Positions 1-6,393 of a DNA stretch of 64,000 bases are shown here, in pieces. Every line of letters begins with the position of its first letter. The stretch's first letter is position 1. The stretch is from Bacillota bacterium (GTDB lineage: Bacteria; Bacillota; UBA4882; UBA8346), in NCBI GenBank assembly GCA_023435565.1, contig JAEYRN010000001.1:1-64000 (forward strand), given 5' to 3'. The position numbers were made by a program, and so were the translations under genes. Below the pieces are notes generated by a model. The model searched no databases. It was not told the DNA's origin and worked only from the letters and a program-made list of their open reading frames with translations.

Positions 1-6
1 CTTTCT

Positions 7-100
7 CAGTTAAGTCATATCAATCAATATCAATTTTTGAAAATATCGAAAGCTTTAACGATTTTTCAAAAATTGATGTTCCGAAGCGTTGACTTAACTG
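7..100. repeat. Nested palindrome at the left edge
   Basis: The outer arms CAGTTAAGTCA (7-17) and TGACTTAACTG (90-100) are perfect inverted repeats. Inside them TCAATTTTTGAAAA (30-43) pairs with TTTTCAAAAATTGA (63-76), around a short A+T-rich loop. The architecture (outer arm, spacer, inner arm, loop) resembles the 117-bp repeats elsewhere in this window, but the sequence differs. It could be a miniature transposable element or a structured RNA. The rest of 101-317 is A+T-rich with no gene that I can see. Confidence 0.55.
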
Positions 101-313
101 TATAATTTTAAGGTGGGAAAGTTGTATTAATAATTAATAATAATAAGTAGCAACATTTATTAGGAAATTAATCCCTTATTATTATCGGTAATATATAAAT
201 TTTAACAAGATAAAACACTTGTGAGCGGGGAACATTCGTTTAAATAGCTGTCAGTAAGGCTTGAGGTTCATTACAAATTGATATGCAAATAATAGGGATT
301 TAATAATAGATTT

Positions 314-342
314 AAAAGGGGTGCCCTTATTCAAGGCGCCCC
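314..342 (-). terminator. Intrinsic terminator of the TIG-OmpA gene
   Basis: GGGGTGCC (318-325) pairs with GGCGCCCC (335-342), allowing one G-U. Read on the minus strand it is followed by TTTTAAA. The hairpin overlaps the last codons and the stop of the gene. Confidence 0.6.
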
Positions 343-1641
343 ATTTATTTTATCTTCTTTAGTAAGCGGTTCTTCCCCTACCAGAAGATCGACCCTTCGA
401 TTATAGGTCCAGGATTCTTCATCATGCCCTTTTTTGGAAGGGTAGTCTTCTCCATAGGCATAAACAGTAACTTTGGACGGATCAATCCCTTTTTCTAACA
501 AATACTCTTTGATAGCTACGGCGCGCCGCTTTGAAAGAACCAAATTATATTCCCTGGGGCCTCTTTCATCCGCATGCCCGCCTAGAAGAATATATGAATC
601 AGGGTTTTCAGTCAACCATTTCAGGTTACCCTTAAGGATTACTATTTGGTCCGGGCGAATTTCAGATTTGTCAAAATCAAAGAAGATTGGTTTGGTTAAG
701 TCTTTTAAAATTTGATCTGCCGCGTTAAATTCTTTGATGTTAAAACCGGCGGATAATAAAGCTTCCCGTCCGTCGGAGTTAATGACAATAACATCGTAAA
801 CCCCAATCGGTTGTTCACATAAGTCAAAGCGGCAACTAATTTCACGAGCATTGTTTACAATTATATCAAACCCGGGAATTTCTCTCCCGTCAGCTCCCTT
901 TATAATAACTAAAGAGCCGGGATCAAAATTGGCTCCATGAATTTTAGTTAGTATAATACAATTATTATAACCTTCAGCCGGTTCAATCCTCCCGACAACC
1001 GGAATTGCTAATTGTCTTTCCAAGATTTCAAATCCACCGGGCAGTAATGCGGTTTTACCATCATCATTGATAACCTTAAGGTCATATTTTCCAGGTGCCG
1101 AACCAGCTAAATCAAACCGGGCCGCGATCTGTGATTCGGAAAGAACATTGACTTCAGATGCCCGAATTTTCCCTTCTTGGGTAGCCAGTTCAACCACGGC
1201 CTTGTTGCGAAAATTAGCTCCGATTAAGTTTAATGTTAAATTTTCTGAGCTTAACCCGGTGTTTGGGTCAATCGTATTTATATGAGGTGCAGGATATTGA
1301 ATCGTAAATCCTTCAGCTAAAATACCAGCTTTAGTTTTTTTAGCCATTTTACTCGGATTTTCTACTATAACATTCCATTTTCCTACGGTTTGACCGCGTA
1401 AATCAAAAGAACAGCTAATTTTCTCTTTGGAAATGACTTTTACATTAACGGCAGTCAAATCGGCTTTTCCGGGTTTCACCATTTTTACTGTTGCTTTGTC
1501 ATCAAATTTCATTCCTTCAATGGTCATTTCCACTTTACCGTTATTTAATCCGTAATTGGGACTGACTGAGTCAATCACGGGTGTTGGAGTGATTAGAAAT
1601 AAGGCGGCCAATATAATTACAACCAGTAATTTGGATTCCAT
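331..1641 (-). CDS. Exported TIG/IPT-repeat protein with C-terminal OmpA peptidoglycan-binding domain
   Basis: The 436-residue protein starts with a hydrophobic segment (about residues 5-17) that serves as signal or anchor. No lipobox Cys is visible. Three IPT/TIG-type immunoglobulin-like repeats follow, beginning near residues 20, 117 and 214; each opens with a Pro-rich strand and an x-P-x-x-G-x-x-N turn. Residues of about 315-425 form an OmpA/Pal C-terminal domain: FFDFDKSEIRPD, GGHADERG and the NLVLSKRRA helix include the Asp and Arg that bind diaminopimelate in this family. The start is preceded by GGAGG at 7-nt spacing. The likely role is to tether envelope layers to peptidoglycan. OmpA-type domains occur mainly in bacteria with an outer membrane, so this gene is a clue to a diderm envelope. 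TIG repeats joined to OmpA are uncommon. Confidence 0.85.
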   Translation of the reverse strand: MESKLLVVIILAALFLITPTPVIDSVSPNYGLNNGKVEMTIEGMKFDDKATVKMVKPGKADLTAVNVKVISKEKISCSFDLRGQTVGKWNVIVENPSKMAKKTKAGILAEGFTIQYPAPHINTIDPNTGLSSENLTLNLIGANFRNKAVVELATQEGKIRASEVNVLSESQIAARFDLAGSAPGKYDLKVINDDGKTALLPGGFEILERQLAIPVVGRIEPAEGYNNCIILTKIHGANFDPGSLVIIKGADGREIPGFDIIVNNAREISCRFDLCEQPIGVYDVIVINSDGREALLSAGFNIKEFNAADQILKDLTKPIFFDFDKSEIRPDQIVILKGNLKWLTENPDSYILLGGHADERGPREYNLVLSKRRAVAIKEYLLEKGIDPSKVTVYAYGEDYPSKKGHDEESWTYNRRVDLLVGEEPLTKEDKINGAP

Positions 1642-1902
1642 AACAATGCCTCCTTCAAAATATTTATTATTTCTAGAGTTACCAAATTTTATATTTTAAA
1701 TACATTATTTACTTGTATATAAGTTGAATTCACAATTCAATTTTGAGTAAATCCCGATTTAAAGCCATTTGCATTCGGCTTTAGGAATGCAATTTTTATA
1801 TAAGAAATTTACTTCATCCTATTTAGTTATGCTTTTACCCCAGAAATCTTGATATCTAAATCAATATAATATATTAATCATAACCAGAAGGGGGGTTAGC
1901 AA

Positions 1903-3246
1903 ATGACACCCAATAGCTTTTGGGTACGGAAGCTCTCTTTACCGCTTCGAACTGATGAAGTTTTGAGCCAGTCGGATTCTCCACGCCGGTTAATCATAGA
2001 AGTTATGAGCAGTCGAAATATGGACAGGATTGCGGCAATGGTTGACGCCAATCAAGGCAGAATTCACAAGGAAATTCGAATGATTCCGTCGCTGGTGGCG
2101 GATTTGCCTTTTTCATCCCTTGAAGAATTGGCACGGTCTAGATATGTCTATAAAATATGGCAGGATGCCCCCGTCTATGCACGATTGGATGTGGCGGTAC
2201 CATCATCCGGGGGATTAATCCCATACCAAGCTGGGTTAACTGGGAAAGGGATTGTGGTTGCAGTCTTGGATACGGGGATCGACCCGCATGAGGACTTAAC
2301 TACACCCACAAACCGAATTTTAGCTTGGAAAGATATAGTGAACAAGGAGAATTCGTCTTATGACGATAATGGGCATGGCACCCATGTAGCCGGAATAATC
2401 GCCGGCAATGGTCGATACTCCAATGGTAAATATCGGGGAATAGCGCCGGAAGCTAAGTTGGTTGGAGTAAAAATACTAAATGAAGAAGGCAACGGAAAAC
2501 TATCTGACGTCATCTCCGGTATTGAATGGTGTATCGATAGTTTGTCGGCTTTGAATATTAGAGTAATCAATTTATCAATCGGTTCCGAAGTCCAGGAGTC
2601 ATATCGCTCCGATCCTTTATGCCGGGCAACTACAACTGCCTGGGAAAACGGTATTACAGTTTGTACCGCTGCGGGAAATAGCGGGCCAGGGCCAGGAAGT
2701 ATAAACACACCAGGGATTAATCCGGTAATTATCACCGTAGGTAATCTTGACGATCAAAACACTCTAACAAATATTGATGACATCCTTAGTCCAAGCTCCA
2801 GCAGGGGGCCTACCCCGGATGATGTAATCAAGCCGGATTTGGTCGCGCCTGGAACCGATATTACTTCTCTCAAAGTAGGAGGGGGTTATACTACTTTAAG
2901 CGGTACTTCAATGGCGACTCCACTCGTGACCGGGGCCGTTGCCTTAATCCTGCAAAAGTGGTCCAATCTCAAACCGGACCAAATCAAATCGATTTTGATG
3001 CGGAAAGCCCGTGATGTAGGCGTCGGCCCTAATCTACAAGGAGCCGGAGCTTTAGATTTGGAGACTATTTTTGAGGATGAAATCACGAAAAAAAAACCAA
3101 GTGAAAACGAACCGGACCTAAATTTCGGTGGTTTGCTACTTAAAACAATTTTAAAAATGTTAGTCTCTAATATTTCCTCCGGTCAACAGTTTAAAGGGAC
3201 TAACCTTCTTAAAATGATCCTTAATATCTTTGGAAATTCCAAATAA
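1903..3246 (+). CDS. AprX-like S8 subtilase, paralogue 1
   Basis: Serine endopeptidase of the subtilisin family, 447 residues. Residues of about 28-95 resemble an I9-type propeptide/inhibitor domain, and the mature domain probably begins near LDVAVP (95-100). The catalytic residues are visible: Asp123 in VLDTGIDPH, His158 in DDNGHGTHVAG, Asn259 of the oxyanion hole in AAGNSGPG, and Ser336 in SGTSMATP. The EWCI, DPLCRATTTAW and SSSRGPTPDD motifs fit the AprX branch of intracellular Bacillus proteases. No signal peptide is seen. The C-terminal 60 residues are Lys-rich, then amphipathic or hydrophobic. An AGAAGGGGGG ribosome site precedes the ATG. It is one of three paralogues within 6 kb. The substrate is unknown; proximity to spore genes suggests a role in sporulation or germination (inference). 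Confidence 0.93.
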   Translation: MTPNSFWVRKLSLPLRTDEVLSQSDSPRRLIIEVMSSRNMDRIAAMVDANQGRIHKEIRMIPSLVADLPFSSLEELARSRYVYKIWQDAPVYARLDVAVPSSGGLIPYQAGLTGKGIVVAVLDTGIDPHEDLTTPTNRILAWKDIVNKENSSYDDNGHGTHVAGIIAGNGRYSNGKYRGIAPEAKLVGVKILNEEGNGKLSDVISGIEWCIDSLSALNIRVINLSIGSEVQESYRSDPLCRATTTAWENGITVCTAAGNSGPGPGSINTPGINPVIITVGNLDDQNTLTNIDDILSPSSSRGPTPDDVIKPDLVAPGTDITSLKVGGGYTTLSGTSMATPLVTGAVALILQKWSNLKPDQIKSILMRKARDVGVGPNLQGAGALDLETIFEDEITKKKPSENEPDLNFGGLLLKTILKMLVSNISSGQQFKGTNLLKMILNIFGNSK

Positions 3247-3259
3247 ATAAAAGAAAATA

Positions 3260-3290
3260 AAAACCCGAATCATAAATTCGGGTTTTAAAA
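3260..3290. terminator. Bidirectional terminator between convergent genes
   Basis: AAAACCCGAAT (3260-3270) pairs with ATTCGGGTTTT (3276-3286) around a 5-nt loop. A T-run and an A-run on the two sides make it usable from both strands, between subtilase 1 and the NlpC/P60 gene. Confidence 0.85.
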
Positions 3291-3310
3291 TATACTTTTT
3301 TAATACCGTA

Positions 3311-3721
3311 TTATAGAAACCTTCTTACTCCCACTAAACGTCTAATCCAAACCTTGTTTAAAGGGGATACACAAACTTCGCTTTTTTGTAAGACATGGAT
3401 AAAATAACCAGGATAAATCATTACTCCACTGTGAGAGATAAACCTGCCAAGCCTAAAATATACCAAGTCCAAGGGTTGTATGTCAGAGACAGGGGCTTCC
3501 CTTCCATAACGCTTAATCCCGCGGAGATATCGTTCCGGATCCTCATAGACCCAATTTTCAGAATAAAACTGTCCATCTCCATCAGGAAATTGAATATTAC
3601 AGTCTTTATAAAAAAGATGGACTAGTCCTAGGCAATCAAGACCGGTCAAGTCCCGTCCGCCGTGACAGTACGGTACGCCTAAATACTTTCGGACTATTTG
3701 GGCAATTTCATCCGATTTCAT
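3311..3721 (-). CDS. NlpC/P60-family cysteine peptidase, single domain
   Basis: A 136-residue stand-alone NlpC/P60 domain, the fold of gamma-D-glutamyl-diaminopimelate endopeptidases. The catalytic Cys lies in GLDCLGLV and the His probably in SHSGVMI; YCHGG and QPLDLVYF are the usual family landmarks. There is no signal peptide or targeting domain, as in phage-tail or spore-internal members. An upstream in-frame ATG (3733) exists, but its codon overlaps the GGAG ribosome site. The ATG at 3721, with 7-nt spacing, is the better start. It lies between two subtilases on the opposite strand, so it is transcribed separately. A cytoplasmic, spore or phage-derived role cannot be separated from sequence. 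Confidence 0.85.
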   Translation of the reverse strand: MKSDEIAQIVRKYLGVPYCHGGRDLTGLDCLGLVHLFYKDCNIQFPDGDGQFYSENWVYEDPERYLRGIKRYGREAPVSDIQPLDLVYFRLGRFISHSGVMIYPGYFIHVLQKSEVCVSPLNKVWIRRLVGVRRFL

Positions 3722-3949
3722 GTTTGTCTCCATTTAATTATTTGGTATATAGTACGGTTCACTTTTTCAGAAAGTACCATACATGGTTATCGATTCATCT
3801 AAGTTCTCAAAACTTAAATCTTGTGACAAAATGTATTTCCACTCAGGGATATATGTATTTAAGATTATAAATCATGCCAATCTTCCAGAAACAACAGTAA
3901 TATTAACGAGTATAATATTTTAATCGGATACGATTGGAGGTGATACATT

Positions 3950-5212
3950 TTGCCTGACGCATTATTGCATAAGCTCTCTCCCGAATTACGCAACGCGGAG
4001 TTTACTGAAAACCCGGATCGTTCCTGTAGGGTTATTGTGGAAATGAATCAACAGGCCGCCGGGAAGATTGCTTATTTCGTAAATCACAGCCAAGGGAGGG
4101 TTCACCGGAAAGTGGATATTTTTCCGGGATTAGTTGTGGAAGTACCTTTCACTAGTATTCAGCAAATGAGTTGGTCTCCTTACATAAAAAAGATATGGCA
4201 TGATAATAAGGTTAAAACACTTCTTGATATAGCGGTTCCAACAGTCGGCGGTTATGCAGCTCAGGATTCCGGATTGACTGGAAAAGATATGGTAGCTGCA
4301 ATAATTGATACTGGAATTTATCCTCACTTGGACCTAGTTTACCCGGAAAACCGGATCATCGGTTGGTACGATTTAATAAACGAAAGAAACAGTCCTTACG
4401 ATGATAATGGACATGGAACTCATATAGCCGGGATTATAGCCGGGAACGGAACCATTTCTCGGGGCCGTTACAGGGGAATGGCCCCTGAAGCCAAACTGGT
4501 AGGGATCAAAGTGTTGGATCAGGACGGCTCTGGAAATACCTCGGATGTAATTGCCGCTATTGAATGGTGTATTAGAAACAGAGAAAAATATAACATTAAG
4601 GTGATTAATCTGTCTGTAGGCTCAATTGCTCAGGATTCTTGCAGGAACGACCCACTTTGTCGGGCAACGACCGCCGCCTGGAAAAGCGGGATTGTGGTAT
4701 GTGTAGCAGCGGGCAATGATGGTCCGGGAGCTAGGACTATCAATACACCAGGTATAAATTCATCCGTCATTACCGTTGGAAATTTGGATGATCAAGCAAC
4801 TGTGGAGTGGGAAGACGATGTATTGAGCTCTTCCTCCAGCCGGGGCCCAACTATTGACAATCAAACCAAACCGGATATTCTGGCTCCGGGAACGGCAATA
4901 AACTCATTACGAGTACCTCGTGGTTATAGATCGTTAAGCGGAACATCCATGGCTACGGGAGTTGTCACCGGAGCAGCGCTTCAAATATTACAAAAGAGTC
5001 CTAATTTAAGGCCTGATGATATCAAACGTCTATTATCAAAGAATACCCGTGGTCTAGACCTTGACTCCAATCAACAAGGAGCAGGTGTTATTAGCCTTGA
5101 GAGTATCTTTGAAAAATCGGAAGATAGTAATGCGGATATAAAAATCCTCAAAAAAGCTATGCCTTTAGCCTTAATGGCATTAGCGCCTTTTGCGCTAGGA
5201 TTAATAATTTAA
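3950..5212 (+). CDS. AprX-like S8 subtilase, paralogue 2, with C-terminal hydrophobic tail
   Basis: 420 residues, starting at a TTG placed 7 nt after GGAGGTGA. It has the same plan as paralogue 1: an I9-like N-domain (about 25-90), a mature start near LLDIAVP (91-97), and a complete catalytic set Asp120 (IIDTGIYPH), His155 (NGHGTHIAG), Asn256 (AAGNDGPG), Ser333 (SGTSMATG). The last 25 residues form one hydrophobic helix rich in Ala and Leu, reached through a Lys-containing linker, which suggests C-terminal membrane attachment. No N-terminal signal peptide is seen. A strong terminator follows directly. The three paralogues keep their active sites but differ at their C-termini, suggesting the tail decides location (inference). 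Confidence 0.92.
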   Translation: MPDALLHKLSPELRNAEFTENPDRSCRVIVEMNQQAAGKIAYFVNHSQGRVHRKVDIFPGLVVEVPFTSIQQMSWSPYIKKIWHDNKVKTLLDIAVPTVGGYAAQDSGLTGKDMVAAIIDTGIYPHLDLVYPENRIIGWYDLINERNSPYDDNGHGTHIAGIIAGNGTISRGRYRGMAPEAKLVGIKVLDQDGSGNTSDVIAAIEWCIRNREKYNIKVINLSVGSIAQDSCRNDPLCRATTAAWKSGIVVCVAAGNDGPGARTINTPGINSSVITVGNLDDQATVEWEDDVLSSSSSRGPTIDNQTKPDILAPGTAINSLRVPRGYRSLSGTSMATGVVTGAALQILQKSPNLRPDDIKRLLSKNTRGLDLDSNQQGAGVISLESIFEKSEDSNADIKILKKAMPLALMALAPFALGLII

Positions 5213-5224
5213 ACAGGCCTATTA

Positions 5225-5254
5225 CTGACCCGGTTACCAGCCGGGTCAGTTTTT
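5225..5254 (+). terminator. Terminator of subtilase 2
   Basis: CTGACCCGG (5225-5233) pairs with CCGGGTCAG (5241-5249), followed by TTTTT. Confidence 0.9.
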
Positions 5255-5335
5255 GTAACCGAATCAGACAAAGGAATAAGGGAATCAATATTTGACTAAT
5301 GTTACATTTGCCTGATTCAAAGGAGCTATAGGAGA

Positions 5336-5344
5336 CATATTATG
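5336..5344 (+). promoter_or_regulatory. Possible mother-cell sigma -10 (CATATTATG)
   Basis: Matches CATAnnnT, the -10 of sporulation sigma E/K promoters, 55 nt before the first microprotein ATG. Similar boxes precede the next two microproteins at comparable distance. No convincing -35 was identified, so this is suggestive only. Confidence 0.35.
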
Positions 5345-5398
5345 GGATATATAGAGGACGGTTCAGTCCTCGATTCTAAATTAAGGAGATGAATTAGT

Positions 5399-5530
5399 AT
5401 GGCAGATAACGCATTAAAATCCCTATTTGACGGCTTTTTAGGTGGATGTAATCCGTATTGGCTCTTTTTGATTCTGGTATTGTTAACCGCCGCTTGTTGC
5501 GGTCTTGGCTGCGGTAGAGGAATCTGCTAA
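5399..5530 (+). CDS. Hydrophobic Cys/Gly-ended microprotein 1
   Basis: A 43-residue reading frame with a good ribosome site (AAGGAGATGAATT then ATG). It has a polar N-terminus, a GGCNP turn, one membrane-length segment (about residues 20-32, YWLFLILVLLTAA) and a Cys/Gly-rich end (CCGLGCG). Microprotein 2 has nearly the same sequence. The layout recalls the tiny transmembrane proteins often found in spore-formers (YjcZ-like), but I cannot assign a family. Its core motif recurs twice at the end of subtilase 3. Confidence 0.75.
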   Translation: MADNALKSLFDGFLGGCNPYWLFLILVLLTAACCGLGCGRGIC

Positions 5531-5593
5531 TAAAATGCTATTGAAACAAATTCAAAAAGATACAATTGCGTAATATCAGCATTAATTAAATCT

Positions 5594-5602
5594 CATATTA
5601 TA
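5594..5602 (+). promoter_or_regulatory. Possible mother-cell sigma -10 (CATATTATA)
   Basis: CATAnnnTA box 48 nt before the ATG of microprotein 2. It fits the sigma K/E -10 pattern; no certain -35. Confidence 0.35.
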
Positions 5603-5649
5603 GGTTATAGGACAGTAATGTCCTTGATTAAGTCAAGGGAGTGAAAATA

Positions 5650-5769
5650 ATGGCTGACAATCCAAAATCTTTATTAGACGGTATCTTAGGTGGATGTAAT
5701 CCGTTTTGGCTCTTCTTAATTCTGGTTTTGTTAGTCGCCGCTTGCTGTGGCCTTGGCTGCGGTTTCTAA
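5650..5769 (+). CDS. Hydrophobic Cys/Gly-ended microprotein 2
   Basis: 39 residues, a close paralogue of microprotein 1: the same MADN start, a conserved SL-DG-LGGCNP block, the membrane segment FWLFLILVLLVAA, then CCGLGCGF. The ribosome site is AAGGGAGTG before the ATG. It has its own upstream CATAnnnTA box and its own terminator, so it is probably monocistronic. Conservation between two copies with different codons supports real translation. Function unknown; probably a small membrane or spore-coat-associated peptide (inference). Confidence 0.78.
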   Translation: MADNPKSLLDGILGGCNPFWLFLILVLLVAACCGLGCGF

Positions 5770-5787
5770 AAAGGAGTCAAGTAAAAC

Positions 5788-5811
5788 AGCCCGGTTTACC
5801 CGGGCTTTTTT
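5788..5811 (+). terminator. Terminator of microprotein 2
   Basis: AGCCCGG (5788-5794) pairs with CCGGGCT (5800-5806), followed by TTTTT. Confidence 0.88.
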
Positions 5812-5889
5812 AATATGTTTAGGAAAGAAATTGAGTCTAACAGCATAGTCTAAAGTTATTTCAGCATATTCCTTTTGGTGTAATTAGTT

Positions 5890-5898
5890 CATACAATA
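5890..5898 (+). promoter_or_regulatory. Possible mother-cell sigma -10 (CATACAATA)
   Basis: CATAnnnTA box 47 nt before microprotein 3; the best of the three matches to the sigma E/K -10. Confidence 0.4.
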
Positions 5899-5944
5899 AA
5901 TCAGGAAAAAACCTTAATCCCAAAATCAAAAGGAGGTATAAATC

Positions 5945-6049
5945 ATGGCTGATGCCAAATTTGACGGAATTTTCGGTAATAATTGTTTATGGATTATCTT
6001 ATTAGTTCTTTTCTTCGTCTGTTGCTGCGGTGGCGGTGGATTATTCTAA
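5945..6049 (+). CDS. Hydrophobic Cys/Gly-ended microprotein 3
   Basis: 34 residues behind AAAAGGAGG with 8-nt spacing. MADAKFDGIFGNN leads into a membrane segment (LWIILLVLFFV) and ends in CCCGGGGLF. It shares the MAD..FDG.. N-terminus and Cys-Gly C-terminus with microproteins 1 and 2 but lacks their NP-LFLIL core, so it is a more distant member. It has its own CATAnnnTA box and terminator. Similar FGNN-type tiny proteins are common in clostridia, where the function is largely undefined. Confidence 0.75.
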   Translation: MADAKFDGIFGNNCLWIILLVLFFVCCCGGGGLF

Positions 6050-6068
6050 TTCTAAGCAATAATTGCTT

Positions 6069-6091
6069 GAGCCCGGTTCTCCGGGCTCTTT
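6069..6091 (+). terminator. Terminator of microprotein 3
   Basis: GAGCCCGG (6069-6076) pairs perfectly with CCGGGCTC (6081-6088), followed by TTTAAAATT. Confidence 0.8.
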
Positions 6092-6215
6092 AAAATTAAT
6101 CAAGTATCAGGCTAATGTAACTAATGATAAAAACGATGATCCAAAATGCTTTTCTCCGCGAAACAGGAAGAAGTAGCTCCAATATAATGAAGTATATGTT
6201 GTGCTTTATTAGGCG

Positions 6216-6320
6216 GTTTCATAATTTCTAAATTTCTCAGTTTGATACAATATACTGATAGACTAATCCGGGTCGGGCACCATATATTGTATCAAATCTT
6301 ACTAAAGGTAATTGTGAAAC
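6216..6320 (+). repeat. Diverged relative of the 117-bp nested palindrome, upstream of subtilase 3
   Basis: The outer arms GTTTCATAATT (from 6216) and AATTGTGAAAC (to 6320) pair with one mismatch. The inner arms TTTGATACAATATA (6241-6254) and the TATATTGTATCAAA ending at 6296 pair perfectly. Blocks CAATATACTGATAG and ACTAAAGGTAATT closely match the same places in the repeats at 14499 and 36618, while the termini differ. It ends about 60 nt before the ribosome site of subtilase 3. The rest of 6092-6380 shows no gene. Confidence 0.5.
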
Positions 6321-6378
6321 GCGCTTATATAAAAAATATCTATTAAAAATATGCTTTCCTCCCATTTAATCGGCAAAT

Positions 6379-6390
6379 AAGGAGGTGATC
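6379..6390 (+). promoter_or_regulatory. Ribosome site that sets the subtilase 3 start
   Basis: AAGGAGGTGATC is a near-complete anti-Shine-Dalgarno match. The in-frame GTG at 6385 lies inside it, so the TTG at 6394, 8 nt after GGAGG, is the likely start. Confidence 0.75.
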
Positions 6391-6393
6391 CCT

